From JBNLAN01 sp050302175 (GTDB lineage Bacteria > Pseudomonadota > Zetaproteobacteria > Mariprofundales > Mariprofundaceae), in assembly GCA_050302175.1 (NCBI GenBank), contig JBNLAN010000011.1, positions 22,589-86,588 on the forward strand: a stretch of DNA of 64,000 nt, in the 5' to 3' direction. Position numbers and translations under genes: made by a program. The notes under the pieces are model-generated. The model saw only the letters and a list, made by a program, of their open reading frames with translations, searched no databases and was not told where the DNA came from. Positions 27,088-35,645 of the stretch are shown one piece after another (the stretch's first letter is position 1; every line of letters begins with the position of its first letter).

Positions 27088-27684
27088 TCAGAGGACTAGT
27101 GCTCTTGCCGTCTGTTTGGGGTCAGAGGCATCGAGAATCGCACCGATCACGGCAACGCCGTAATCTGAAAGCTCGGCGCGATTGGCGGGCGTAATGCCGC
27201 CCAGCGCCACCACGGGCACCGGCGACTCGCTGGCCAGCGCTTTGAACTTCGTAACACCCAGATGCGGCGCACCCGGATGGCTCTGGGTGGGGAACACCGG
27301 CGAGAGCAGCGCGAAATCGGCGCCATGTTCCCTCGCCAGCTCCAGCTCATCGATATCGTGGCAAGAGGCCGAAACCGTATACCCCTTATCCAGCCAGTCG
27401 CGTATGGCGGGGATGGTCTCGATATCGCTCGCGGCGACATGCACGCCATCAGCTTCCACCGCCTCGGCCACGTCGGCCTGTGTGTGAATAATCAGCTTTG
27501 CATGATGTTGGGTCGTTAGCTGGCGCAGGTGTGCGGCAAAGGCCAAAAGCCGCGCCGAATCCATCTGCTTCTCACGCACCAGCACCGCATCCACACCACT
27601 GGCCAGAGCCTGTTCGACACGAATAAAAAACTGCTCCCCCTCAATCCGGGAACAGTCAGTGATCAGAATAAGGCGTGGAGTCAG
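27088..27684 (-). CDS. thiE: thiamine-phosphate synthase-like protein
   Basis: A ThiE/TenI TIM-barrel protein. Motifs: GVDAVLVREK, KLIIHTQADVAEAVEADGVHV, SCHDIDELELAREHGADFALLSPVFPT and the phosphate loop VVALGGITPANR. ThiE couples the thiazole and pyrimidine phosphates. Using ATG/GTG/TTG only, the first start is GTG at 27594, which would delete the first strand of the barrel. The frame upstream codes for the missing PRLILITD segment and reaches a CTG at 27684 that overlaps the stop codon of the upstream DUF2782 gene (CTGA). I therefore extend the gene to 27684 (198 residues). A Nudix-linked TenI-type role is an alternative to true ThiE. Confidence 0.72.
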   Translation of the reverse strand: MTPRLILITDCSRIEGEQFFIRVEQALASGVDAVLVREKQMDSARLLAFAAHLRQLTTQHHAKLIIHTQADVAEAVEADGVHVAASDIETIPAIRDWLDKGYTVSASCHDIDELELAREHGADFALLSPVFPTQSHPGAPHLGVTKFKALASESPVPVVALGGITPANRAELSDYGVAVIGAILDASDPKQTARALVL

Positions 27685-28085
27685 AATCGCTTGATAACCC
27701 AGGTCGGCGGTGAAATGCGCTTGTAGCCTCCCGGAAGGCGAGTTTCGAATACGCCATCGCCGTTGCGGTCGTATAGATAATACGCCGGGAAATCGCCCTT
27801 CGGCTGCACCTTCACCATATAGACATGGCCATGTGATGAATACTCGTTGATCGTGGCGCCATCCTTCTCCCGCTCATAGGTGCGCACCGTAACCTTATCT
27901 TTGCCCTGCAGATCGAACTCATCCTTCAGGTCCGCCTCATCCTCCGGTACGACAACCATCTCTTTGGCTGCCTTGGTATCTTTAACCTCGGTTGGTGGCG
28001 GCAAGGCCTCATCTTTTTCGGCATAAGCCGGAGCAGCAAAGCCAGCCAGCATAAGAATGGAGAGGGTGAAGAGAAAAGTTTTCAT
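27681..28085 (-). CDS. DUF2782 secreted protein
   Basis: 134 residues: signal peptide (MKTFLFTLSILMLAGFAAPAYA), an acidic linker, and a C-terminal DUF2782-like domain with INEYSSHGHVYMVKVQPKGDFPAYYLYDRNGDG and PPTWVIKRF at the end. The frame is open up to 28193 inside plsC, but the signal peptide fixes the start at 28085. GGGAGG is present upstream, though rather far (about 13 bases). Role unknown; the family is common in proteobacteria. Lies 7 bp after plsC and overlaps the thiE-like gene. Confidence 0.8.
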   Translation of the reverse strand: MKTFLFTLSILMLAGFAAPAYAEKDEALPPPTEVKDTKAAKEMVVVPEDEADLKDEFDLQGKDKVTVRTYEREKDGATINEYSSHGHVYMVKVQPKGDFPAYYLYDRNGDGVFETRLPGGYKRISPPTWVIKRF

Positions 28086-28092
28086 AAACGGA

Positions 28093-28899
28093 TTATAGCC
28101 TCCCAGAAGGTATCGTCGCCACATCGGCTTGCTCCAGCCGGACCAACTCGGACTGAATCGCACCACGCACCGCCTGAGTGAGGCCGCCGACATTGCGGTC
28201 GGCCTCAGGAATAGAGTCCGGCGAGATTGGAGAGAGATATGAAATCACCATATAGTTCCGACCTTTACAAAAATCTAACCATGGCTGGCCTTTTCCAAGA
28301 AACCGGGGGCGGCAATATATCGCCACGGGCTGAATTGCCCGGCCCGTCTGGAGTGCGGCATGGAACCCGGTTTTGCGGAAACGCAGCATTCCACTTGCCT
28401 TTGATCGGGTACCTTCCGGAAAGATCACCACCGTATGACCTTCATCCAATCGCTCGCAACACTCGCTAACGATACGCTCACTGGCAGCACGTGTGCCATC
28501 CATGCCCTCGATATAGCCGCCCACCTGCACGAAATCGGCCAGCACCGGATTATGCAAAGTCTGTGATTTATAGAGGCAAACAGCCTTCGGGTAGTGCAAA
28601 AGCAAGGCAATAAAATCAAGCAGGCTCGGATGGTTCGCGATCACCACACCGGGCTCCTGCATCGGCTCACCCACGAAACGGAATTTTACCAGATCGAGTA
28701 GACTCAGGGTTTTCAGGTAAATGCGCACATGCTTTTGCGCGGTACGCAACGCCTGACCTCGCTTTTCCAACAACTGGCCTTGCCCGTGAAGAATACGCGG
28801 CATACGCCAGCGCCCCAGCCAAAGCGTTTGAACAGCAAATTGTGTAAAGCACCAGGCAGTCAATAGCATTCGGATCGGCACGACAAGCAGACGTAGCAT
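28093..28899 (-). CDS. plsC: 1-acyl-sn-glycerol-3-phosphate acyltransferase
   Basis: 268 residues of the PlsC family. Acyltransferase motif I is NHPSLLD (H-x4-D), motif III is FPEGTRSK, and a hydrophobic N-terminal segment anchors the enzyme in the inner membrane. The reaction makes phosphatidic acid from lysophosphatidic acid. First gene of a short minus-strand operon with the DUF2782 gene and the thiE-like gene. Confidence 0.92.
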   Translation of the reverse strand: MLRLLVVPIRMLLTAWCFTQFAVQTLWLGRWRMPRILHGQGQLLEKRGQALRTAQKHVRIYLKTLSLLDLVKFRFVGEPMQEPGVVIANHPSLLDFIALLLHYPKAVCLYKSQTLHNPVLADFVQVGGYIEGMDGTRAASERIVSECCERLDEGHTVVIFPEGTRSKASGMLRFRKTGFHAALQTGRAIQPVAIYCRPRFLGKGQPWLDFCKGRNYMVISYLSPISPDSIPEADRNVGGLTQAVRGAIQSELVRLEQADVATIPSGRL

Positions 28900-28963
28900 G
28901 CGTAGTATGTTGCTGGTGCACTCCTAGGTTTGCAACACGAAATCGGACACCGGAGCACCTGGA

Positions 28964-29542
28964 ATGAAATATCGCATCACCAATCAAAGTCCGCTCTATC
29001 GCGGCTTTTTCAAACTGGATGCCTTGACGGTCGAGCATGAAAAGTTTGATGGCGGCAAGCTGAGCATCGTGCGCGAGCATCTCGAGCGCGGCGATGCCAT
29101 CGCGGTGCTGCTCTATGACCCGGAGCTCGATGAGGTATTGTTGATTGAGCAGTTTCGCATCGGCCCTGCAGTAAGGGACGATAAAGCGTGGCTCATCGAA
29201 GTGGTGGCTGGCATGATCGATGAGGGAGAGAGTGCCGAGACATGTGCGAAACGCGAATGCATCGAAGAGGCGGGATACGAACCACATAAGCTGACCCGGC
29301 TCGGGCGCTACTACTCCACCCCCGGCGGCTCATCCGAGCGCATCGAGCTGTTTTTAGGTGAGATCGATAAAACGAAGCCTACCTCGGATGGCGGCGGTCT
29401 TGATCACGAGCATGAAGATATCCGCACCCTGTGGATATCAAGACGGCAAGCTCTGCAGTGGCTGGCCGAAGGCAAAATCAATTCAGGCGCTCCCATGCTT
29501 GCCTTACTCCTCGCTTTTGGGAACAAAGGCGTTACGGGATAA
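28964..29542 (+). CDS. nudF: ADP-ribose pyrophosphatase, Nudix family
   Basis: 192 residues. The Nudix box G-x5-E-x7-REU-x-EE-x-GU is met by GMIDEGESAETCAKRECIEEAGYE (written here as one 24-residue region at about 86-109; key residues Gly, Glu, Arg-Glu, Glu-Glu). N-terminal LYRGFFKLD and RDAVAVLLYDPELDEVLLIEQFR-like features fit NudF. It hydrolyses ADP-ribose to AMP and ribose 5-phosphate. Ends 2 bp before the convergent response regulator gene. Confidence 0.92.
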   Translation: MKYRITNQSPLYRGFFKLDALTVEHEKFDGGKLSIVREHLERGDAIAVLLYDPELDEVLLIEQFRIGPAVRDDKAWLIEVVAGMIDEGESAETCAKRECIEEAGYEPHKLTRLGRYYSTPGGSSERIELFLGEIDKTKPTSDGGGLDHEHEDIRTLWISRRQALQWLAEGKINSGAPMLALLLAFGNKGVTG

Positions 29543-29544
29543 GC

Positions 29545-29982
29545 TCAGGATTCTGTGGATAACAGCCCATTGAGCTTTTCCGAAAACTGATTGTAATTGA
29601 ATGGCTTATGAAGCATATGCAAATCTTCACCCGGAAGCTCCTGGTGGAGATCGTTGCTGTAAGCCGTTACAAATACAAAGCGCTCCAGAAGCTCCGGCTT
29701 AACGCCCTTGATGCTGTTATAGATATCCACGCCAGTCAGTTTCGGCATGCGAACATCACTGAAAATGACGTCATTTTTTTTGCCCCGCTTGAGCAAAAAA
29801 TGCAGGGCATCGGCTGAATCAGAAACCTTCGTCAACTCGAGCTTCAACCCACCCTGCTTGGCAAACATGTCGAACATTCTTTCCAACACAACAAGCACGT
29901 GCTTCTCATCATCCACGATAAGCACTCTGAGAGTTTCGGAGGCCCCTGACGTGGGCTTGCTCCGGGCAGCTTTAGACGACAT
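29545..29982 (-). CDS. single-domain response regulator (orphan receiver)
   Basis: 145 residues with one receiver domain: VLIVDDE, acceptor Asp in IFSDVRMPKLTG, FVFVTAY and LHKPF. The N-terminal 20 residues are Ser/Thr/Lys rich. It is a relative of the receiver at 22879-23319 and shares with it a longer beta2-alpha2 region (FGVRIELVQADD / GGLKLELTKVSD). No output domain and no kinase next to it. Confidence 0.9.
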   Translation of the reverse strand: MSSKAARSKPTSGASETLRVLIVDDEKHVLVVLERMFDMFAKQGGLKLELTKVSDSADALHFLLKRGKKNDVIFSDVRMPKLTGVDIYNSIKGVKPELLERFVFVTAYSNDLHQELPGEDLHMLHKPFNYNQFSEKLNGLLSTES

Positions 29983-30006
29983 TCAATCTCTCCCGAACGT
30001 GTTTGC

Positions 30007-30696
30007 TTATCGCAAAAATGTTCCCAACATTTTTAGCAAACGCCCCTCTCCCGGGCATATTTTGCCCGAGCCACCGGCAAATGGGAAGGAAGCGACCTCC
30101 GCAGCATGCGTAAATGTTGCAGGCAAAGCCTCGCGATGCCTCTCCAGCATAGCCTCTCCAGCCGCATCGGCATCATTGATCACGATCCACTTCGGCATCC
30201 GGCCCATGCGCTCGAGCTTATCCAGCGTCAGTAGCATGTGGTTGATACCACCCAAGCGCGAGCGCACCACCAGCAAAATCTCGGCATCAGGCAAATCCGT
30301 AATCCAGTCGGCAACCAGATAATCCGGAGCTAACGGCACCATCAAGCCACCCACACCCTCGATTACATTTACCGCATCCGCCTTGCAGAAATCATTGCAC
30401 CAGGCAAGCAGGCGCTCCGGCTCAAGGCTTGCGCCTTCGACTGCAGATGCCTGCATCGGAGCCAAGGGAGCTGCAAAGCGGTAGCAGCTGATCGCCTCAA
30501 CCGCATCAGCCGCCATATCCTGCGCGGCCAGAAGCGTGGAGATATCGGAGTAGATGCCGTCCTCACCCACGCCGCATGCCACCGGCTTGGCGGCCCGCAC
30601 GGCATGCCCGGCCTGTTTCAGCGCACGCACCAATGCCGACGTGACAAACGTCTTTCCGGCATCGGTATCGGTGGCGGTGACAAATATCTTCCGCAT
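30007..30696 (-). CDS. bioD: dethiobiotin synthetase
   Basis: 229 residues. P-loop VTATDTDAGKTFVTSALV at the N-terminus, catalytic Lys in AAKPVACG, VIEGVGGLMVPL in the centre. It closes the ureido ring on diaminopelargonic acid with CO2 and ATP. Last gene of the bioF-bioH-bioC-bioD run; its start directly follows the bioC stop. bioA and bioB are not in the window. Confidence 0.96.
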   Translation of the reverse strand: MRKIFVTATDTDAGKTFVTSALVRALKQAGHAVRAAKPVACGVGEDGIYSDISTLLAAQDMAADAVEAISCYRFAAPLAPMQASAVEGASLEPERLLAWCNDFCKADAVNVIEGVGGLMVPLAPDYLVADWITDLPDAEILLVVRSRLGGINHMLLTLDKLERMGRMPKWIVINDADAAGEAMLERHREALPATFTHAAEVASFPFAGGSGKICPGEGRLLKMLGTFLR

Positions 30697-31575
30697 TTAG
30701 ATACCGTCCGTCGCTGCAATCGGAATAACATGATCGTAAGTGTGCTGCGGTTCGGCATACCATGCCTGTGCATACAGCGCCTCAAAACTGGCGCGCACGC
30801 GTCCATCGTCCATGCGATGTGCCGCACCATACGTCTCTTCAAGCTGCTTCAACAGCTTGCGACCATACAACCCTCCCTTACGATTGCCGATGGCGGAAGC
30901 CGAAGCCCCCATACCCTTGAGCTCGCGCACCAATCCCATAGTGTCGGGGTAGGTGAGTGTGAACAGATCGGAATCGGTGACCGGCAACTCTACCGGCAGC
31001 TCCATCAACGCGTTCCCGAGACTCATTACATCAGGGAACGGCAGCACCAGCCCGGCGCGATCATTGGAGATTTGCGCTAGCGAATGGCGCAACTCGGAAA
31101 GCGTTCGACGCCCGAAGGTGGAAAAAACCATAAGCCCGCCCGGTGCCAGCACCCGGCGCATCTCCTGCATCATGGCCTGCGGATCAGGCACCCACTGCAT
31201 AGCGAGATTCGAGGTCACCAGGTCGAAGCGTCCACCAGTGAAGGGGAGTGCGCAGGCATCGCCGGCAACATAGTGACGCTTGCCGTGCCACAGCATGCGG
31301 CGCTTCTGCTCCTTGCGGCTCGCGACCACCATCATCTGCGAAATATCGAGCGCATGCACCTCTGCCTTCGGATATTCGCGCACCAGATGACGGGTGAAAT
31401 AGCCGGTTCCGCACCCGATATCGAGAATTCGTTTCGGGCTGATTCTGGCGCAGGTAACGTGGGCCAGCAGCCGATCGGCAATCTCGCGCTGCAGCACGGC
31501 ATGTACATCGTAACTCTCCACCGCTCCCGAAAAAGCGCGTTTTACTTTATTGGGATTGATATGGCCCGACACCAC
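30697..31575 (-). CDS. bioC: malonyl-ACP O-methyltransferase
   Basis: 292 residues of the BioC class of SAM methyltransferases: RAFSGAVESYDVHAVLQREIA at the start, SAM motif ILDIGCGTGYFTRHLV and VTSNLAMQWVPDP, where the NLAMQW signature is typical of BioC. Methylation of malonyl-ACP disguises it as a fatty-acid primer for pimelate synthesis. The start is one of two adjacent GTG codons at 31575 or 31572 preceded by GGAGG; it overlaps bioH by about 30 bp. Confidence 0.95.
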   Translation of the reverse strand: MVSGHINPNKVKRAFSGAVESYDVHAVLQREIADRLLAHVTCARISPKRILDIGCGTGYFTRHLVREYPKAEVHALDISQMMVVASRKEQKRRMLWHGKRHYVAGDACALPFTGGRFDLVTSNLAMQWVPDPQAMMQEMRRVLAPGGLMVFSTFGRRTLSELRHSLAQISNDRAGLVLPFPDVMSLGNALMELPVELPVTDSDLFTLTYPDTMGLVRELKGMGASASAIGNRKGGLYGRKLLKQLEETYGAAHRMDDGRVRASFEALYAQAWYAEPQHTYDHVIPIAATDGI

Positions 31576-32294
31576 GCCTCCAGTTTTTCATTGAATTCTT
31601 CCGCCTGCGTCAGCATCGGTGCATGCCCGCAGGGTGCGAATGATATCAGTGCGGCATTTTCGATGTGAGCAGCCAGATACTCACCGGCCGCAAACGGCAC
31701 GATGGCATCCTGCTCACCGTGCAGGATCAGCACCGGCTTATCGATGTTGATAATTTGGCCGCGCAGATCGGTTTCACTCAGGATTTCCAGACCTGCCTGC
31801 ATTCCGGCTCTGCTCGGCGGGTGTGCCTTATCGACCGCCTCCCTTGCCAATCGATTGAACGCAGGCCGTGGCAGCTCATCACCATGCAGCATCAGCGCAA
31901 AAAAGCGGCTCAGCATTTTCGCCTCCCGACTCTCGGCTCCGGCACGGAACCCCTCCAGCAGCTCGGGCGAAGCACCACTCGCCCAACCCTCACGCATGCA
32001 GAAGCTCGGCGTGGTGGCCACCAGTGCCAGCGCCACCACCTTTTCCGGAAATTTCAGAGCCAACTGCATGGCCATAATGCCGCCGAGCGACCAGCCCACG
32101 AGAATCGCCGGTTGTTGCGGCAACTCCTTCGCCAACACTTCCACCCAATCATCGGCAACTGCATCCGATGCACCACCATGACCGGGAAGATTGAGTGCAT
32201 GCACATCAAACTGTTCCGAAAAGTGCTCGGTCTGGGCAAACCACACCTTCGCCGACTGCCCCCAACCGTGCAGGAAAACGAGCACCGGCTTCAT
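31542..32294 (-). CDS. bioH: pimeloyl-ACP methyl ester carboxylesterase
   Basis: 250 residues with the alpha/beta-hydrolase fold. HGWGQSAKVW oxyanion region, nucleophile Ser in GWSLGG (about 77), Asp in ILHGEQDAIVPF and His in FAPCGHAPML. BioH removes the methyl group added by BioC once the pimeloyl chain is complete. Overlaps bioF upstream (ATGA) and bioC downstream. Confidence 0.95.
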   Translation of the reverse strand: MKPVLVFLHGWGQSAKVWFAQTEHFSEQFDVHALNLPGHGGASDAVADDWVEVLAKELPQQPAILVGWSLGGIMAMQLALKFPEKVVALALVATTPSFCMREGWASGASPELLEGFRAGAESREAKMLSRFFALMLHGDELPRPAFNRLAREAVDKAHPPSRAGMQAGLEILSETDLRGQIINIDKPVLILHGEQDAIVPFAAGEYLAAHIENAALISFAPCGHAPMLTQAEEFNEKLEAWCRAISIPIK

Positions 32295-33436
32295 GGCGAT
32301 ACCTTGCGCAGCGCCGCCACCAGGCTACGAATCTGCTCAGGCGTATGCGCAGCAGAGAGCGTAATACGCAACCGCGACGAACCCTCCGGCACCGTTGGTG
32401 GGCGGATGGCCGGCACGAAGAAGCCTGGTTCTCTTAGGCCTGCGGCCACCTTTAGCGCATCCGCATCGCCACCAATTATGAGAGGCTGAATGGCGGTTTC
32501 CGACTTCAGCAACGGCAACCCCTCCGCCTCTGATTTGAACAGTATCACGTTATCTTGCAGCTTGCGCACAAGCTTGCCCTTTCGGATCAAACCAAGCGCG
32601 GTTCGTGCCGCCACCAGGGCGGCTGCCGGAAGGGCGGTGGAGTAGATCATGGTGCGTAGCCGCTGCCTTAGACCTTCGATCAGCTCCTGTGTGCCGAGAA
32701 CGAAGGCGCCGTAGGAACCGAATGCCTTCCCAAAAGTGCCAACCTCAACCAGACGGGGATGACCGGCGACCCCGAATGCGGCAGACAATCCGCGCCCGTC
32801 ACTGCCGACAGTGCCGGTGCCGTGTGCGTCATCGAGCACCAGCAACGCATCATGCTTTTCTGCCAGCGATACGAGCGCGCCGACATCGGCAGCATCACCA
32901 TCCATACTGAAGACGCCATCGCTAACAATAATACGTCGCACAGCCGAATGTTTTTCGAGCACGCTTTGCAATTGCCCCATATCAAGGTGCCCATAACGAT
33001 GCACTTTCGCGCCGGAGAGTCTGGCACCATCCACCAGCGAGGCATGGTTGAGTTTATCGGTAAACAGGTGTGTGTGCCGATCAGCCAACGCCTGTAATAA
33101 TCCCGTGTTGGCCAGCATCCCGGAACCGACGATCAAACACGCCTCAAACCCCTTCCATTCGGCCAACTCCTGCTCCAGCGCATGCAGAGCAGGATCGTCG
33201 CCCGAAACCAGCCGAGAAGCACCACTGCCCCAGCCGTTTGCCGAAATACTCTCTGCCACCACAGCACAAATCTCCGGATGAAAGCTGAGCCCCAGATAAT
33301 CGTTGGAGGCAAAATTAATCAGCTGTTTGCCGTTCACCTCGATCAGCACGCCATCGCGCCGGCTGGCCAACAGCCGCCGCTGACGCTCGAGGGGGAGTAT
33401 CTGGAACCAATTGCGTGAATCCGGCATGGCGGGCAT
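32291..33436 (-). CDS. bioF: 8-amino-7-oxononanoate synthase
   Basis: 381 residues of the alpha-oxoamine synthase family. PLP motifs: SNDYLGLSFHPE, GSGMLANTG, DDAHGTGTVG and the Schiff-base Lys in GTFGKAFGSYGAF. It condenses pimeloyl-ACP with alanine. Possible starts are GTG 33454, ATG 33436 and ATG 33427; I use 33436. The start region overlaps or abuts that of the divergent comF gene, so both promoters must lie inside the other gene or very close to it. Confidence 0.94.
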   Translation of the reverse strand: MPAMPDSRNWFQILPLERQRRLLASRRDGVLIEVNGKQLINFASNDYLGLSFHPEICAVVAESISANGWGSGASRLVSGDDPALHALEQELAEWKGFEACLIVGSGMLANTGLLQALADRHTHLFTDKLNHASLVDGARLSGAKVHRYGHLDMGQLQSVLEKHSAVRRIIVSDGVFSMDGDAADVGALVSLAEKHDALLVLDDAHGTGTVGSDGRGLSAAFGVAGHPRLVEVGTFGKAFGSYGAFVLGTQELIEGLRQRLRTMIYSTALPAAALVAARTALGLIRKGKLVRKLQDNVILFKSEAEGLPLLKSETAIQPLIIGGDADALKVAAGLREPGFFVPAIRPPTVPEGSSRLRITLSAAHTPEQIRSLVAALRKVSP

Positions 33437-33446
33437 GCTGATGCGG

Positions 33447-34196
33447 ATGAGCACCCTGTCAACTCATATCAAAAAACAGGTTGACCGATTTTTAGGGCAC
33501 CTGTTTCCGGCCACCTGCCTCTTCTGTCATAGGCCGCAGCTCGAGAGTGGCCAGTGCTGCGCATCCTGCATGCCGGAAATTTCAGTCCATGATCAAAACG
33601 GTTGCCAACGCTGCGGTGCCCCCTTGCCGGCTGACCTTGCACCAGGCCCCTGCGGGCATTGCCTGAAAAAACCTCCCTTTCAGCAAAGCACCCTCAGCCT
33701 GTTTGCCTACAAAGGCCCGGTACGCGATGCGATATTGGCCTGGAAACTGCAGGGCGAAGATGCCGGTGTGCGCTGGTTGCTGGCAACTGCCGCACCGCGC
33801 CTGCGACAACTCATCTCGCCGAATGATCTGTTGCTGCCCGTTCCCATGCCGCTTTCACGCATGCGTAAGACCGGGCAGCATCATGCGACCAACCTGTGCA
33901 GGATAATCGGCGAGCATACCGGTTGCGATTGGGACTGGCGTCTGCTCAGGCGCATTGGCGAACAACCCCGGCAGTCATCGCTGTCGGGCGCGGCCCGGCG
34001 CAATAATCTGCGGGGAGCATTTATGCTGGATAAGGAGTATCTGCAGCGAATGCAACTCCCAAAGCAGGCAAGTCTCTGGGTGCTGGACGATATCCTGACT
34101 ACGGGCAGCACTCTGAACCATGCGGCCAGGGCGCTCAAACCGCTGAAGATGCCGGTTGGTGTTTTGTCGTTGGCCCGTACAATAAAACAAGGATAG
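33447..34196 (+). CDS. comF: ComF family protein (double zinc ribbon, phosphoribosyltransferase)
   Basis: 249 residues. Two cysteine pairs typical of the ComF zinc ribbon (CLFCHRPQL ... CCASC and CQRCGAPL ... CGHC, about 22-72) precede a PRTase domain with the PRPP loop VLDDILTTGSTLNHAA. ComF proteins support DNA uptake in transformable bacteria but are also found in non-competent ones. I start at the ATG at 33447. Followed closely by grxC and carbonic anhydrase genes, likely one operon. Confidence 0.9.
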   Translation: MSTLSTHIKKQVDRFLGHLFPATCLFCHRPQLESGQCCASCMPEISVHDQNGCQRCGAPLPADLAPGPCGHCLKKPPFQQSTLSLFAYKGPVRDAILAWKLQGEDAGVRWLLATAAPRLRQLISPNDLLLPVPMPLSRMRKTGQHHATNLCRIIGEHTGCDWDWRLLRRIGEQPRQSSLSGAARRNNLRGAFMLDKEYLQRMQLPKQASLWVLDDILTTGSTLNHAARALKPLKMPVGVLSLARTIKQG

Positions 34197-34205
34197 GGTA
34201 TACAT

Positions 34206-34466
34206 ATGGCTAAGATAGAAATCTACTCGGGCGACTACTGCCCCTTCTGCATGCGGGCCAAGGCGTTGCTTCGCGAGCGCGGTCTTGAATTCACCGAATA
34301 CAATGTGCAACTCGACCCTGCAAAGCGCGAGGATATGCTCATCCGCAGCAAGGGTGCGCGCACCATTCCGCAAATCTTCATCAATGATCGCCATGTCGGC
34401 GGCTGTGACGATCTCTATGCACTGGATCGGAAAGGCGAGCTGGAAAAGTGGGTGGCTAACGCGTAA
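34206..34466 (+). CDS. grxC: glutaredoxin 3
   Basis: 86 residues, thioredoxin fold. Active site CPFC (about 12-15), cis-Pro motif TIPQIFIN and the glutathione-binding GGCDDLYAL. It reduces disulfides or glutathionylated proteins with glutathione. Ten bases after comF; ribosome-binding site AAGGATAGGG region upstream. Confidence 0.95.
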   Translation: MAKIEIYSGDYCPFCMRAKALLRERGLEFTEYNVQLDPAKREDMLIRSKGARTIPQIFINDRHVGGCDDLYALDRKGELEKWVANA

Positions 34467-34477
34467 CTTTCCAGCTC

Positions 34478-35137
34478 ATGTGCAATCCTGAAAATCTGCT
34501 GAAAAACAATGCCCAGTGGGCGGCCAGGCGCCTCTCTGAAGATCCGTCCTATTTTGAGAATCTCTCGGAGCAGGTTCGGCCCAGTTATATGTGGATCGGC
34601 TGCTCCGATTCGCGCGTTCCAGCCAATGAGATCATCGGCCTGAAACCGGGACAGGTATTTGTTCATCGCAATGTGGGGAATCAGGTGCATCATACTGATC
34701 TCAACTGCCTTTCAGCAGCGCAGTACGCCGTCGATGTGCTGGGCGTGAAGCACATCATCATCACCGGCCACTACGATTGCGGCGGTGTGCGCGCGGCCAT
34801 GGAAGGGCAGCATCACGGCATTGTCGATAACTGGATTCGCAGTATCCGGGATACCTATATGCTGCATGAAGATCACCTTGATGCAATGGATGAGCCCAAA
34901 CGCATGGCCCGACTGTGCGAACTCAATGTGATTCGGCAGGTGGATAATATCTGCCATACCCGCATCGTTCAGAATGCCTGGGAGCGCGGTAATCCGCTAT
35001 CGGTGCATGGCTGGATTTATAGTGTGAAGGATGGCCTGTTGCACGACCTGAATGTGACCAAAAGCGCACCCGAAGATGTGGCCCCGCTCTATAGGGTCAC
35101 CGGCACCGAAACCAGCTCCTGGCCAGCGGCGAGTTAA
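34478..35137 (+). CDS. can: beta-class carbonic anhydrase
   Basis: 219 residues. Zinc ligands Cys in WIGCSDSRVP (about 42) and HYDCGG (His about 98, Cys about 101), with Asp-Arg dyad in SDSR. It interconverts CO2 and bicarbonate in the cytoplasm. Third gene of comF-grxC-can. The TAA stop codon at 35135-35137 overlaps the outer core site of an integron-type attC element, showing that a gene cassette was inserted exactly at the end of this gene. Confidence 0.96.
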   Translation: MCNPENLLKNNAQWAARRLSEDPSYFENLSEQVRPSYMWIGCSDSRVPANEIIGLKPGQVFVHRNVGNQVHHTDLNCLSAAQYAVDVLGVKHIIITGHYDCGGVRAAMEGQHHGIVDNWIRSIRDTYMLHEDHLDAMDEPKRMARLCELNVIRQVDNICHTRIVQNAWERGNPLSVHGWIYSVKDGLLHDLNVTKSAPEDVAPLYRVTGTETSSWPAAS

Positions 35138-35189
35138 CGACCAAACTCAGCCGCCGCTTTCAGCGGTCGGCTGGAGTGCCTTGTTAGGC
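35132..35189 (-). mobile_element. attC recombination site of an integron-type gene cassette
   Basis: Read on the minus strand this 58-bp site starts with GCCTAAC (matches R'' consensus RYYYAAC), has inner arms ACTCCAGCCG and CGGCTGAGT that pair with one unpaired base, a central CGCTGAAAGCG hairpin, and ends with GTTAACT, one mismatch from the R' consensus GTTRRRY. The architecture (two core sites, imperfect inner palindrome with an extrahelical base) is that of attC sites. No integrase gene is in the window. Confidence 0.85.
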
Positions 35190-35635
35190 CCCCAATGTTT
35201 TAAATCGGGTAGTATTTGTTCTTCGAGTGGACTACTCAGCGTCCATAGCCTGATGGTTATAGAGCGACCTTCAATCATTGCAGAAACGATTCGGTGATTA
35301 CCGTCTAATATTAGGGCCATGTTTTCGGGTAGCTGATACGCCGGGATTTCTAAATTAACCTCCACGCTAGAGTAGATATTTTGTACATTGTGACGCGATA
35401 TTACTTCGGTATTTTTGGCGGCGTCTGATATTGAGAGTGGCAAGGCATCAACATCACAAAATTCTCTAGGTACTCCCTCAATATTCGTATACCAAGGAGT
35501 CCACAGGTATTTAGCGTCTTGAGGAATTTGAATATTCGTTTGCTTAATTCCGCATCCATCGGAAATAAGGGCTTGCCAATTCAACATGACCCGTATTCCT
35601 GCGCCAAATGTCGAACAAAATTTTTGGATGTCCAT
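35147..35635 (-). CDS. cassette-borne hypothetical protein
   Basis: 162 residues from the ATG at 35635. Unknown function; the segment LILDGNHRIVSAMIEGRSITIRLWTL resembles the DGNHR motif of ParB/sulfiredoxin-like folds, a weak hint only. The C-terminus NKALQPTAESGG is encoded by the attC site itself, a tail seen on many cassette proteins. The start lies only a few bases after the upstream core site GTTAGGC and has no ribosome-binding site of its own. Base composition is richer in A and T than the flanking can and ksgA genes. Confidence 0.75.
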   Translation of the reverse strand: MDIQKFCSTFGAGIRVMLNWQALISDGCGIKQTNIQIPQDAKYLWTPWYTNIEGVPREFCDVDALPLSISDAAKNTEVISRHNVQNIYSSVEVNLEIPAYQLPENMALILDGNHRIVSAMIEGRSITIRLWTLSSPLEEQILPDLKHWGPNKALQPTAESGG

Positions 35636-35638
35636 AGG

Positions 35639-35645
35639 GCCTAAC
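35639..35645 (-). mobile_element. core recombination site at the 5' boundary of the cassette
   Basis: GTTAGGC on the minus strand, a perfect GTTRRRY core, ten bases before... the cassette ATG at 35635 by position only four bases intervene. With the attC site at 35132-35189 it delimits a cassette of about 507 bp. Confidence 0.75.
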
